Part shown: one piece after another, positions 17,013 to 25,146 of the stretch | How the letters are laid out: each line of letters begins with the position of its first letter | Numbering within the stretch: position 1 is the first letter of the stretch | Assembly: GCA_017502265.1 (NCBI GenBank) | Contig: JAFVVI010000014.1 | Coordinates: 1 to 64,000 of the forward strand | DNA: 64,000 nt | Direction of reading: 5' to 3' | Source: Oscillospiraceae bacterium | GTDB lineage: Bacteria > Bacillota > Clostridia > Oscillospirales > Oscillospiraceae | The notes under the pieces: model-generated | The model's input: the letters and a program-made list of their open reading frames with translations, nothing else | Told to the model about the DNA's origin: nothing | Database searches by the model: none | Program-made: the position numbers and the translations under genes

Positions 17013-18061
17013 ACCATTTGAAATCTATGACCATGTCGGAGATCGGCGCGGTACTGAAGGAATTGGGTCAGCCGGCCTTTCGGGCCAAGCAGATCTTTTC
17101 CTGGCTGCATAAGGGTGTCAGAACCTATGAGGAGATGACGAATCTTCCCAAGTCCCTGCGGGATACCTTGGCAGAACAGTACCCCATTAACGCCCCGGAG
17201 GTGGTCCGCAAGCAGGAGTCCCAAAAGGACGGCACTATCAAATACCTTTGGAGACTGTCCGACGGCAACTGTGTGGAAACAGTGCTTATGCGCTATCACT
17301 ACGGCAACACCGTCTGCATTTCCACAGAGGTTGGCTGCCGGATGGGCTGCGCCTTCTGCGCCTCCACTTTGGGTGGTCTGGTGCGGCCGCTGGAGCCTTT
17401 TGAAATGCTGGACCAGGTCCTGTTTACCCAGCTGGATTCCGGCCTGCCGGTGTCCCATATCGTACTTATGGGCATCGGAGAGCCGCTGGATAACCTTTCC
17501 AATGTACTGCGCTTTTTGGAACTGGTGAACAGTCCCGACGGTATGAATATTTCTATGCGGCACATCAGCCTGTCTACCTGCGGTTTAGTGCCGAAGATCG
17601 ACGAATTGGCAGAAGAACAGTTGCAGATCAGCTTGGCGATATCCCTGCACGGTCCGAATAATGCTATCCGCAGCCGCATTATGCCGGTGAATAAGGCATA
17701 TCCTATCGAGGAACTGATTCCGGCTTGCCGCCGCTATTATGAAAAGACCTCCCGCAGAATCCATTTTGAGTACGCAATGATCCGGGATCTGAACGACAAT
17801 CCGGCCCAAGCCAAGGAACTGCTGGCTCTGTTGAAAGGCCTGCCTGCCCATGTCAATCTGATTCCGCTGAACCATGTAGAAGAAAGTCCCTTAAAGCCCA
17901 GCACCAAAGCGGCTGTGGCAGCCTTCCAGAAAATTCTGGAGGATGGCGGTGTGACCGCCACCGTACGCCGCACACTGGGCAGCGATATCGATGCCTCCTG
18001 CGGGCAGCTTCGCCGGAAATACAACCGGGAGTCTGATACCGCAGATCAACAAAGGAAGTGA
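17009..18061 (+). CDS. rlmN: 23S rRNA (adenine(2503)-C2)-methyltransferase, radical SAM
   Basis: Radical SAM enzyme that methylates A2503 of 23S rRNA and A37 of some tRNAs. The 4Fe-4S motif is CRMGCAFCAST near residue 110. The N-terminal domain has FRAKQIFSWLHKGV, and VLMGIGEPLDN, ISLSTCGLVP and SLHGPN mark the SAM and substrate regions. The C-terminal part has VNLIPLNHV and TVRRTLGSDIDASCGQL, which carries one of the two catalytic cysteines. The protein is 350 aa. prpC starts immediately after its stop. Confidence 0.96.
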   Translation: MNHLKSMTMSEIGAVLKELGQPAFRAKQIFSWLHKGVRTYEEMTNLPKSLRDTLAEQYPINAPEVVRKQESQKDGTIKYLWRLSDGNCVETVLMRYHYGNTVCISTEVGCRMGCAFCASTLGGLVRPLEPFEMLDQVLFTQLDSGLPVSHIVLMGIGEPLDNLSNVLRFLELVNSPDGMNISMRHISLSTCGLVPKIDELAEEQLQISLAISLHGPNNAIRSRIMPVNKAYPIEELIPACRRYYEKTSRRIHFEYAMIRDLNDNPAQAKELLALLKGLPAHVNLIPLNHVEESPLKPSTKAAVAAFQKILEDGGVTATVRRTLGSDIDASCGQLRRKYNRESDTADQQRK

Positions 18062-18799
18062 ATGTTTATGCAATATTGGTCCTTGACCGATCCGGGCGTG
18101 GCCCGTACCCAAAACCAGGATACCTGCCAGATCGAAGCGCTGGACAAGAACACACTGCTTTGTGTGGTGTGTGACGGTATGGGCGGCGCAAAATCCGGCA
18201 ATGTGGCAAGCACCCTGGCAGCAGATGTGTTTACCCAGGAGGTAAAGCGCTCCTGGACGGGAGATACCGACCCGGACCGGCTGGAGCAGATGCTCAGTGC
18301 CGCGGTAAAATTGGCAAACTTCACGGTCTATGACCAGGCTCAGCAGTTTGAGGATTTCAACGGTATGGGCACCACATTGGTTGCGCTGCTGATCCAGGGT
18401 AAAAAAGCCACCGTTGTCAATGTGGGTGACAGCCGGGCGTACTTAGTGGACGGTAACGGCATCAGCCAGATCACCACCGACCATTCTCTGGTGCAAATGA
18501 TGATCTCCCGGGGCGAGCTGACCCAGGAAAAGGCCAAGCATTACCCCGGCAAGAACCTGATAACCCGGGCCATCGGCACGGAGCCCCAGGTATTCTGCGA
18601 CATCTTCCACCGCAAGGTGGACAAGGGCGCCAGCTTCCTGCTTTGCACAGACGGCCTGTCTAATCTGCTGGACGATCAGGAGATCCTGTTTGAAGTGGTC
18701 TACGGGCAGGATAAAGCCCAGTGCTGTGAGAGATTGCTGGATATTGCCAAAAAGCGAGGCGCGCCGGACAATGTTACCTGCGTGCTGGTTTCCCTTTAA
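18062..18799 (+). CDS. prpC: PP2C-family protein phosphatase (Stp/PrpC)
   Basis: Metal-dependent Ser/Thr phosphatase that reverses the partner PASTA kinase. Recognised from the N-terminal TDPGVARTQNQDTC, CDGMGGAKSGNVAS (metal Asp and Gly), GTTLVALLI, VGDSRAYLV, TDHSLVQMMI, LCTDGLSNLL and the final APDNVTCVLV, all PP2C motifs with the aspartates intact. ATG 18062 is better spaced than ATG 18068 from AAAGGAAG. It lies 18 bases ahead of prkC. Confidence 0.95.
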   Translation: MFMQYWSLTDPGVARTQNQDTCQIEALDKNTLLCVVCDGMGGAKSGNVASTLAADVFTQEVKRSWTGDTDPDRLEQMLSAAVKLANFTVYDQAQQFEDFNGMGTTLVALLIQGKKATVVNVGDSRAYLVDGNGISQITTDHSLVQMMISRGELTQEKAKHYPGKNLITRAIGTEPQVFCDIFHRKVDKGASFLLCTDGLSNLLDDQEILFEVVYGQDKAQCCERLLDIAKKRGAPDNVTCVLVSL

Positions 18800-18817
18800 G
18801 GAAAGGAGTGTTATTGG

Positions 18818-21073
18818 ATGGATAAGGATAAATACATAGGCCGACTGCTTGACAACCGGTATGAGATTCTGGAAGTGATCGGTACCGGCGGTATGGCCGT
18901 GGTTTATAAAGCGCGCTGCCATCGGTTGAACCGGCTGGTCGCTGTGAAGATTTTGAAAGACGATAATCTGGATGATGAGGATTTCCGCCGCCGTTTCCAC
19001 GCGGAAAGTCAAGCGGTTGCTATGCTCAGCCACCCCAATATTGTTTCGGTTTACGATGTGTCCACCTCTGTGATGGCAGACTATATCGTTATGGAGCTGT
19101 GCGAGGGTATTACGCTGAAGCAGTATATGGAGAAGAAGGGTATCCTCAACTGGAAAGAGACCCTCCATTTCGCTATGCAGATCGCCAAGGCGCTGGAGCA
19201 TGCCCACAGTAAGGGCATCGTCCACCGGGATATCAAGCCCCATAATGTGATGGTGCTGAAGAACGGCTCAGTAAAGGTGATGGACTTTGGTATTGCCCGT
19301 CTGATCTCCAGAGGCAATACCCTGACCAAGGAGGCCCTGGGCTCTGTTCACTACATTTCCCCCGAGCAGGCCAGAGGCGGCCGGGTAGATGACCGTTCGG
19401 ATATCTATTCTTTGGGCGTTGTGATGTATGAGATGATGGCAGGCCGTCCGCCTTATGACGGCGAATCTCCCGTTTCGGTGGCCATCCAGCATATCAATGG
19501 CGGCGCGGCGCTGCCCTCTGTGCTCAACCCCAACATTCCCGGCGGTCTGGAGCAGATCATTATGAAGGCCATGGCCCATAATGTCTCTGACCGGTATCCC
19601 TCTGCAACCAGAATGCTGGCGGATATGGACGAATTCCGCAAGGATCCCACGATCCTGTTTGATTATACCGGTCTGCCCCTGGATGCTGCTATGCGCGTGC
19701 AGAATCCTACGCTGGTACTGCAGCCTGCAGACCCGGTGAATAAGCCAGACGAGGAGCAAACAACCGGCAAAAAGTCTCCTGAAACAAACACACCTTCGGA
19801 ACGCCGGCGGGAAGATTCGTCCCGTCGTACGCCTGGTGGCAATACGGGGCGTACACCCAGCGGTGTTCCCAACCACAAACCCCGGCGCCGTCCCAGCCCT
19901 CAGGATGAAAAGCGTACCCGTATGACCACCATTGCCATTATCGTATGTTCTTTGGTGGCGGTGATCGCCATCGGCATTGTGCTGGCACTGGCTCTGGGCG
20001 GTGGCTTTGCGCCCAAGAAAAAAATGGTGGAAGTCCCCAATTTGGTGGGAAAAACCTATGCCCAACTGCCTGCCTATGATGGTTTGTCCATTATGAAGGA
20101 AGAACGGTATGACGATTCCGTGGCAGCCGGCACTATTATCAGCCAGAAGCCGGAGCCGGGCACAAAGGTGACCCAACCGTCCATCGTTGTGGTTAATGTA
20201 AGCCTGGGCCCTGCCCAGAATACCGTGACGATGACGGATCTGACAGAGCGCTCCAAAGATTGGGCAACTTCCTATCTGAACGGACAGAAGATTGGCTTGA
20301 CCGTTGAGATCAAAGAGGAATACAATGATACGGTGGCTGATGGCTATGTGATCCGAACTGAGCCAAAGGCGGACGCCAAGCTGACCCAGGGACAGACCGT
20401 TACCCTTTATATCAGCAAGGGCAAGAAGGTCCAGATCGCCGCTATGCCCAACCTGGTCAATGAGAATGTGGAAGCGGCAAAGAATACCTTGGAGCTGCAG
20501 CAGCTGGATCTGAAGATCAAGCTGGACGAGGTCTATGATATGACAGCGCCGGCCGGCACAGTGCTGGCTACCACACCCGGTAAGGGCGAAAAACTCAAGA
20601 CCGGCCAGGAAGTGATCCTGAAGGTCAGCCTGGGTGTTGAAAAGAAGATTGTGCCGGATATGATGGGTATGGAGCTGAACAAGGCAAAGGACATGCTGAA
20701 ACAGCTTGGCTTCAAAGAGCCCATTGTCACCCATGTGGACAGCGACCAGCCCAAGGATACTGTGGTTGGACAGTCCCTGGAAAAGGATGTGGAGCACGAG
20801 ATCGTTGCCCAGATGACTCTGCAGGTGTCCAACGGATCCAAAGCGCCGGTCACCAAGGATGTGACGCTGGATCTGAAGGGCAGCGCAAAGCTGGACGAAT
20901 GCCGTGTGGAGATCAAGCGGGACAATCAGGTGATTTACACGGGCAAAGTACCGAAGGGCACAGTATCCGTGGTCCTTCCTAACCAGACCGCAGCTGGCTC
21001 TGTGGTGTATCATATTATCATTAATGAAATGGACGGTTGGGATGAAACCGTACTCTTCACTGCCAATGGTTAA
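18818..21073 (+). CDS. prkC: PASTA-domain serine/threonine kinase PrkC
   Basis: Membrane kinase that senses peptidoglycan or lipid II and phosphorylates cell-wall, division and translation proteins. The cytoplasmic kinase domain (residues 10-275) has glycine loop GTGGMAVVYKA, VAVKIL Lys, HRDIKPHNV catalytic loop near 135 and DFGIA. A Pro/Arg-rich juxtamembrane linker with RRTPGG/GRTPSG (about 300-365) precedes one membrane helix (368-395). Outside are four PASTA repeats, beginning EVPNLVGK, TMTDLTER, AMPNLVNE and IVPDMMGM, and a final ~75-residue beta domain after the fourth repeat. The length of 751 aa is long for the family, mainly because of this last domain. It overlaps rsgA by 8 bases. 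Confidence 0.96.
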   Translation: MDKDKYIGRLLDNRYEILEVIGTGGMAVVYKARCHRLNRLVAVKILKDDNLDDEDFRRRFHAESQAVAMLSHPNIVSVYDVSTSVMADYIVMELCEGITLKQYMEKKGILNWKETLHFAMQIAKALEHAHSKGIVHRDIKPHNVMVLKNGSVKVMDFGIARLISRGNTLTKEALGSVHYISPEQARGGRVDDRSDIYSLGVVMYEMMAGRPPYDGESPVSVAIQHINGGAALPSVLNPNIPGGLEQIIMKAMAHNVSDRYPSATRMLADMDEFRKDPTILFDYTGLPLDAAMRVQNPTLVLQPADPVNKPDEEQTTGKKSPETNTPSERRREDSSRRTPGGNTGRTPSGVPNHKPRRRPSPQDEKRTRMTTIAIIVCSLVAVIAIGIVLALALGGGFAPKKKMVEVPNLVGKTYAQLPAYDGLSIMKEERYDDSVAAGTIISQKPEPGTKVTQPSIVVVNVSLGPAQNTVTMTDLTERSKDWATSYLNGQKIGLTVEIKEEYNDTVADGYVIRTEPKADAKLTQGQTVTLYISKGKKVQIAAMPNLVNENVEAAKNTLELQQLDLKIKLDEVYDMTAPAGTVLATTPGKGEKLKTGQEVILKVSLGVEKKIVPDMMGMELNKAKDMLKQLGFKEPIVTHVDSDQPKDTVVGQSLEKDVEHEIVAQMTLQVSNGSKAPVTKDVTLDLKGSAKLDECRVEIKRDNQVIYTGKVPKGTVSVVLPNQTAAGSVVYHIIINEMDGWDETVLFTANG

Positions 21074-21953
21074 AACAACGACCGGTCGGATCCTCCGCAG
21101 CCTAAGTGGCTTTTACGATGTGCAGACCCCACAGGGTATGGTTACCTGCCGGGGGCGTGGCCACCTGCGGAAGGGAAATGAATCCCCGCTGACAGGGGAT
21201 TCGGTGGAAATATCCTTAGAGCAAGGCAAGGGAATGATCGAAAAGATCCTTCCCAGGAAGAACCGCTTTATCCGCCCTGCGGTGGCAAATGTAGACGCGC
21301 TTGTTGTGTTTGCATCCAATGTCAACCCGGTCACCGACCCATTCCTCATTGACCGGGTGGCGGCCATTGCCGGTGACCAGGAGGTTGCGGTGCATATCTG
21401 CGTGAACAAATGCGACTTAGACCCCGCCGCCGACCTGATCCGGATCTACCGAAATGCCGGTTTTTCTGTGATCCAGGCCAGCGCAGCCACCGGGGAAGGC
21501 GTGGAGGAGCTGCGAAAGCTGATCGAGGGAAAATTCACCGCTTTTACAGGCAATACCGGCGTGGGTAAGAGCAGTATGCTCAATGCCCTGTGCCCCCAGC
21601 TGCAGCTTGCCACCGGCGAGGTTTCAGAGAAACTGGGCCGTGGCCGGCATACCACCCGCCATGTGGAGCTTTACCGGTTGGCGGAGGATACCTATGTGGC
21701 GGATACCCCGGGTTTTTCCTCCTTCGACACCGAGCAGATGGATGTGATCCTGAAGGAAAATCTTCAGTATGCCTTCCCGGATTTTGCTCCTTATCTGGGG
21801 CAATGCCAGTTTCATGATTGCTCCCACCGGGCTGAGCCGGATTGCGCGGTACGCCGGGCAGTGGAAAGCGGGGAATTGGAAAAGACCCGATACGATAGCT
21901 ATCTGCGGCTATACGAAAAAGCCACCCAGGTCAAGCTTTGGGAACTGAAATAA
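21066..21953 (+). CDS. rsgA: Ribosome small subunit GTPase RsgA
   Basis: Circularly permuted GTPase aiding late 30S maturation. An N-terminal OB fold (residues 1-65) is followed by G4 NKCD, then G1 TGNTGVGKSSMLN, GRGRHTTRH and G3 DTPGFSSF: the permuted order expected for RsgA. The C-terminal zinc module reads CQFHDCSHRAEPDC. ATG 21066 is chosen because family proteins open with about this sequence; no clear Shine-Dalgarno is visible, and translation probably couples to the prkC end (8-base overlap). ATG 21042 and 21024 are alternatives. It is the last gene of the housekeeping run; rpe and thiN, often next, are missing. Confidence 0.93.
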   Translation: MVKTTTGRILRSLSGFYDVQTPQGMVTCRGRGHLRKGNESPLTGDSVEISLEQGKGMIEKILPRKNRFIRPAVANVDALVVFASNVNPVTDPFLIDRVAAIAGDQEVAVHICVNKCDLDPAADLIRIYRNAGFSVIQASAATGEGVEELRKLIEGKFTAFTGNTGVGKSSMLNALCPQLQLATGEVSEKLGRGRHTTRHVELYRLAEDTYVADTPGFSSFDTEQMDVILKENLQYAFPDFAPYLGQCQFHDCSHRAEPDCAVRRAVESGELEKTRYDSYLRLYEKATQVKLWELK

Positions 21954-21986
21954 AAAAAGAGGTCTGTTGTACAGACCTCTTTTTTG
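21952..21986. terminator. Bidirectional terminator after rsgA
   Basis: AGAGGTCTGT pairs with ACAGACCTCT around TGT, flanked by seven A on the left and a T run on the right, so it works on both strands. It separates rsgA from the convergent gene at 22002. Confidence 0.93.
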
Positions 21987-22001
21987 CTTGTTATGGATAT
22001 T

Positions 22002-22613
22002 TTACGGCACGGAAACAGTGTAATTCTGAGAAGTAATGTAGGTAAGCTCCCCTTCAGTCAGCGGCGCTGCGATATCACTGACAGGCTGAATAATATCCAC
22101 CACAATACTTACAGTTGCCGCATTGATTGGATATTGGTAGTAGATTTTGACTGGCGTTCCTGTCTGCGGAACAGATGCAGAATCCTGCGCGGCGATCAGA
22201 CTGTACAGTCTGTATGTCTTCGTGGTGGCAGAGGTAGTCAGCAGGAACGGGGTGTCGTGTCCCTCTGCATTGACGATTTTTCCCTCCATGGAGAACCCAC
22301 TGTAAACCGAGAATCTTTTGATATTCCGGTCGCTGCGCTTTGTGGTGCTGAGCTTGATGCAATCGCCTTCCCGCAACTGCTTTACTTCACCGTTGTACTT
22401 TTCTTTGGTGTTCCATTTAACAACAAACTCCGACTGAGTATCGCCGTTCAGGGTCGTCAGTACAGTGCCCTCATCCGTCTCCCGGATTCCAATGATATAG
22501 CCTTCGTAATTGTAGCTTTCGGATCCTTCAGTCTGTAAGCAGGCCCACACCAAAATACCCAGCGCGACGACTACAAGGATCAAAAACGGCAAAAATTTCT
22601 TAAACTTTTTCAT
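22002..22613 (-). CDS. Membrane-anchored secreted protein of unknown function, 203 aa
   Basis: I do not recognise this protein. It has a basic N-terminus (MKKFKKF) and one hydrophobic segment (LPFLILVVVALGILVWACL), which could be an uncleaved anchor. The Cys in VWAC is not in a good lipobox. The remaining ~175 residues are predicted outside the cell and are rich in beta strands and Thr/Ser, with phrases such as EGYIIGIRETDEGTVLTTL that suggest a small OB- or SH3-like barrel. ATG 22613 has AAAGGAG at seven bases; the TTG six bases upstream is too close to that RBS. It starts 2 bases after the tmcAL stop and is probably cotranscribed with it. No link to tRNA acetylation is evident. Confidence 0.75.
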   Translation of the reverse strand: MKKFKKFLPFLILVVVALGILVWACLQTEGSESYNYEGYIIGIRETDEGTVLTTLNGDTQSEFVVKWNTKEKYNGEVKQLREGDCIKLSTTKRSDRNIKRFSVYSGFSMEGKIVNAEGHDTPFLLTTSATTKTYRLYSLIAAQDSASVPQTGTPVKIYYQYPINAATVSIVVDIIQPVSDIAAPLTEGELTYITSQNYTVSVP

Positions 22614-22615
22614 TT

Positions 22616-23767
22616 TCAATCTCCTTTGTGATAATAGACCCGGCGGTCATCTTCCGGGCAGGGGGGTAGCTGCTTATCTGCAGAAAACTGACTGTAAAGC
22701 ATACTTGCTCGATTTTCCAATGCCTGATAGGGAGAATCGATCCATTCACCCGCATTGGGAAACTGGCCTGACAGCCTTGCAGATTTCAGCAAAAGTCTGC
22801 CGGTGTCGTTCAAGGCCAGGACACGGGCATAGGGGGCAGGGGAGGTAATGTCCCCGGCCGTCAGCCCCAAAAAGGCGCACATTACCATTCTGTCCAGCCG
22901 GGTACGGGTGTACCGTTTGGATTTGGTGGCGGTGACGATTTGCTCCAAAGTGGCATACTTTCTTGCGTTTGCCATCAGCTTCCGCCAAAGACCCTCGCTG
23001 CCGTAGGGTAGGGCTTCAAATTCTTCATCGGTCATGGTACGCAGCCGATAAAGGATCCCTTGCTCACCGGCAGACAGGGTGTGCAGGGGCGCATGGGCAA
23101 AAATTGCCCGGGCCACTTCCGGTACAAAGGCAAGCCAGTCGCTGCCGGCTGCCATCTGCTCCCGCAGGGCCGTTGCCGAGGGGTTTTGGGCATCAATGAC
23201 GGTGTCGTGATAGCTGCCCTTCCGGTGGATCACCATTGGCTCCATAGAAACACCCAGTTCCAAAATCGCCTTGCAGTATTCCGTGGCCAGAATATCATTG
23301 GGGTGGGAGAGGGTATCCTGCTGCAAGCCCATTGCTGCCAATGCAGCCTGCCGCGCAGCCGGGAAGGAGAGACCCTTATCCAGTTCCGCCCGCAGCATTT
23401 GAGGAAATGCAGGACTTTGCAGCGCCTTCGCCGTGGCAAGGAGGGATTCTGCGTTTGCGCTCTCTGCGCCGAAACAAAGCCGGTTGCAGAATCCGCCTAA
23501 GATTCGCACACCCTCCCGGGCAAAGCCCTCGGCGGAGGAAAGGGAAGCGGTAACGGGCAATTCCAGCACCAGATCTGCGCCGCTGAGGATCGCAGCCTTG
23601 GCTCGCAATGACTTGTCCACAACGGCCGGCGCGCCCCGCTGCACATAATTTCCGCTCATCAGACACACAATACCCCCGTGGGGGTAAGCGGCCCTGACAG
23701 CATCAAGTTGCTTCTTGTGACCCAAATGTAAGGGGTTATATTCGCAAATAATACCGATTGCCTCCAA
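22616..23767 (-). CDS. tmcAL: tRNA(Met) cytidine acetate ligase TmcAL (YlbM family)
   Basis: Nucleotidyltransferase-fold enzyme that makes N4-acetylcytidine at the wobble position of elongator tRNA-Met using acetate and ATP. It opens GIICEYNPLHLGHKKQL with the HxGH nucleotide-binding motif, then MSGNYVQRGAPAVVDK, GADLVLELPV and LCFGAES. Later come SHPNDILATEYCKAI and HRKGSYHD. The 383 aa fit the family. Its start faces ackA across 139 bases. Acetate is its substrate, so proximity to acetate kinase is noted, though probably coincidental. Confidence 0.93.
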   Translation of the reverse strand: MEAIGIICEYNPLHLGHKKQLDAVRAAYPHGGIVCLMSGNYVQRGAPAVVDKSLRAKAAILSGADLVLELPVTASLSSAEGFAREGVRILGGFCNRLCFGAESANAESLLATAKALQSPAFPQMLRAELDKGLSFPAARQAALAAMGLQQDTLSHPNDILATEYCKAILELGVSMEPMVIHRKGSYHDTVIDAQNPSATALREQMAAGSDWLAFVPEVARAIFAHAPLHTLSAGEQGILYRLRTMTDEEFEALPYGSEGLWRKLMANARKYATLEQIVTATKSKRYTRTRLDRMVMCAFLGLTAGDITSPAPYARVLALNDTGRLLLKSARLSGQFPNAGEWIDSPYQALENRASMLYSQFSADKQLPPCPEDDRRVYYHKGD

Positions 23768-23805
23768 AATATCCCTCCTTTTGAAAAATATTTCGGTCTA
23801 AGGGG

Positions 23806-23834
23806 TTGAGAAATTTCAAAATCTATTATACAAT
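23806..23834 (+). promoter_or_regulatory. Promoter of ackA
   Basis: TTGAGA (23806-23811), 17 bp, TACAAT (23829-23834). On the opposite strand TATAAT overlaps the same bases, so the tmcAL promoter may overlap this one. Confidence 0.75.
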
Positions 23835-23906
23835 AGGTTCAACTATGGTTATATTACCACATAATCCCAAAAAAGAAAATCATTTTATTTTAGGAGGCAA
23901 TTTCCC

Positions 23907-25088
23907 ATGAACATTTTGATTATCAACGCCGGCAGCTCTTCTTTGAAGTATCAGCTGATGAATCCCGAGACCGGCGACGTTTCCGCTAAGGGCCTGTGTG
24001 AGCGTATCGGCATTGACGGCCGTCTGAATCACAAGGTCGGCGACGAGAAGGTGGTTAAGGACATTCCTATGCCAACCCACTCTGAGGCCATTGCTGCTAC
24101 TCTGGAGATCCTGCAGGATCCGCAGTACGGCGTTATCAAGAGCGTTGACGAGATCGATGCTGTTGGCCACCGCGTGCTCCACGGCGGTATGGAATTCTTC
24201 GCATCCTGCGTCATCAATGACGATGTGATCGCTGCCATCAAGAAGTGCATTCCTCTGGGACCCCTCCACAACCCTGCTAACCTGATGGGTATTGAGGCTT
24301 GCCAGGCTGTTATGCCCAAGACTCCCCAGGTCGCTGTGTTTGACACCGCGTTCCATATGACCATGCCTCCCAAGGCTTACCGTTACGCTATCCCCACCGA
24401 GTACTATGAGAACGACTCCATCCGTCGTTACGGCTTCCATGGCACTAGCCATAAGTATGTTGCAAAGCGTACCGCTGAGCTGGTCGGCAAGACAGAATTC
24501 AAGATGGTCAACTGCCACCTGGGCAACGGTTCTTCCATGGCTGCTATTAAGGACGGCAAGTGCCAGGATACCACCATGGGTCTGTCTCCCTTGGCAGGTG
24601 TGCCTATGGGCACCCGTTCCGGCGACATCGATGCCTGCGTGGTGCAGTTCATCTGCAACAAGTACGGTATGAGCGTGGATGATTGCCTGAATATGCTCAA
24701 CAAGAAGTCCGGTATGCTGGCTCTGTCTGGCGTTTCCTCTGATTTCCGTGATCTGGAAGACGGCGCTAAGAAGGGTGACGAGAACTGCGCTCTGGCCCGT
24801 GACAAGTTCTGCTACGAGGTTGCCAAGTATGTTGGCGCTTACGCTGCTGCCCTGAACGGCATCGATGTACTGACCTTCACTGCCGGTGTTGGCGAGAACG
24901 ATGTCAATGTTCGCGCAGCTGTCTGTGAGTACCTGGGCTTTATGGGCGTCAAGATCGATCCCGAGCTGAACAGCAAGCGTGGTAAGGAAATGAAGATCTC
25001 TACCCCCGACTCCTCCGTGGAAGTATGGGTTGTTCCCACCAACGAAGAGCTGATGATCGCACAGGATACCGCTGAGCTGGTAAAGTAA
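23907..25088 (+). CDS. ackA: Acetate kinase
   Basis: Makes ATP from acetyl phosphate and ADP at the end of the Pta-AckA fermentation route. Seen are the signature INAGSSSLKYQL at the N-terminus, VGHRVLHGG, FDTAFHMTMP, RRYGFHGTSHKYV, CHLGNGSSMAAI (phosphate loop), GTRSGDIDA and FTAGVGEND near the C-terminus. At 393 aa it is full length. It has a strong RBS (TAGGAGG). Codons are strongly biased toward the pattern also seen in tuf, as expected for a highly expressed gene. pta is not adjacent. A strong terminator follows. Confidence 0.97.
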   Translation: MNILIINAGSSSLKYQLMNPETGDVSAKGLCERIGIDGRLNHKVGDEKVVKDIPMPTHSEAIAATLEILQDPQYGVIKSVDEIDAVGHRVLHGGMEFFASCVINDDVIAAIKKCIPLGPLHNPANLMGIEACQAVMPKTPQVAVFDTAFHMTMPPKAYRYAIPTEYYENDSIRRYGFHGTSHKYVAKRTAELVGKTEFKMVNCHLGNGSSMAAIKDGKCQDTTMGLSPLAGVPMGTRSGDIDACVVQFICNKYGMSVDDCLNMLNKKSGMLALSGVSSDFRDLEDGAKKGDENCALARDKFCYEVAKYVGAYAAALNGIDVLTFTAGVGENDVNVRAAVCEYLGFMGVKIDPELNSKRGKEMKISTPDSSVEVWVVPTNEELMIAQDTAELVK

Positions 25089-25099
25089 TCAAATTTTGC

Positions 25100-25135
25100 A
25101 AGAGGCGGAGCTGCTCCGCCTCTTGGTTTCTTTAT
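25100..25135 (+). terminator. Terminator after ackA
   Basis: AGAGGCGGAG (25101-25110) pairs with CTCCGCCTCT (25114-25123), followed by TGGTTTCTTTAT. The T tract is broken, so some read-through into pepT is possible; no separate pepT promoter is evident. Confidence 0.8.
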
Positions 25136-25146
25136 AGGAGATTTCT

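Noticed and set aside
20030..20860. Repeated sequence in the prkC 3' half
   Set aside because: It reflects PASTA protein repeats with diverged DNA, not a DNA-level repeat or mobile element.
19268..21013. A 581-codon open frame antisense to prkC
   Set aside because: It is a shadow of the GC-rich kinase gene; its composition (many His, Gln, Cys) is typical of an antisense frame, and no RBS or motif is present.
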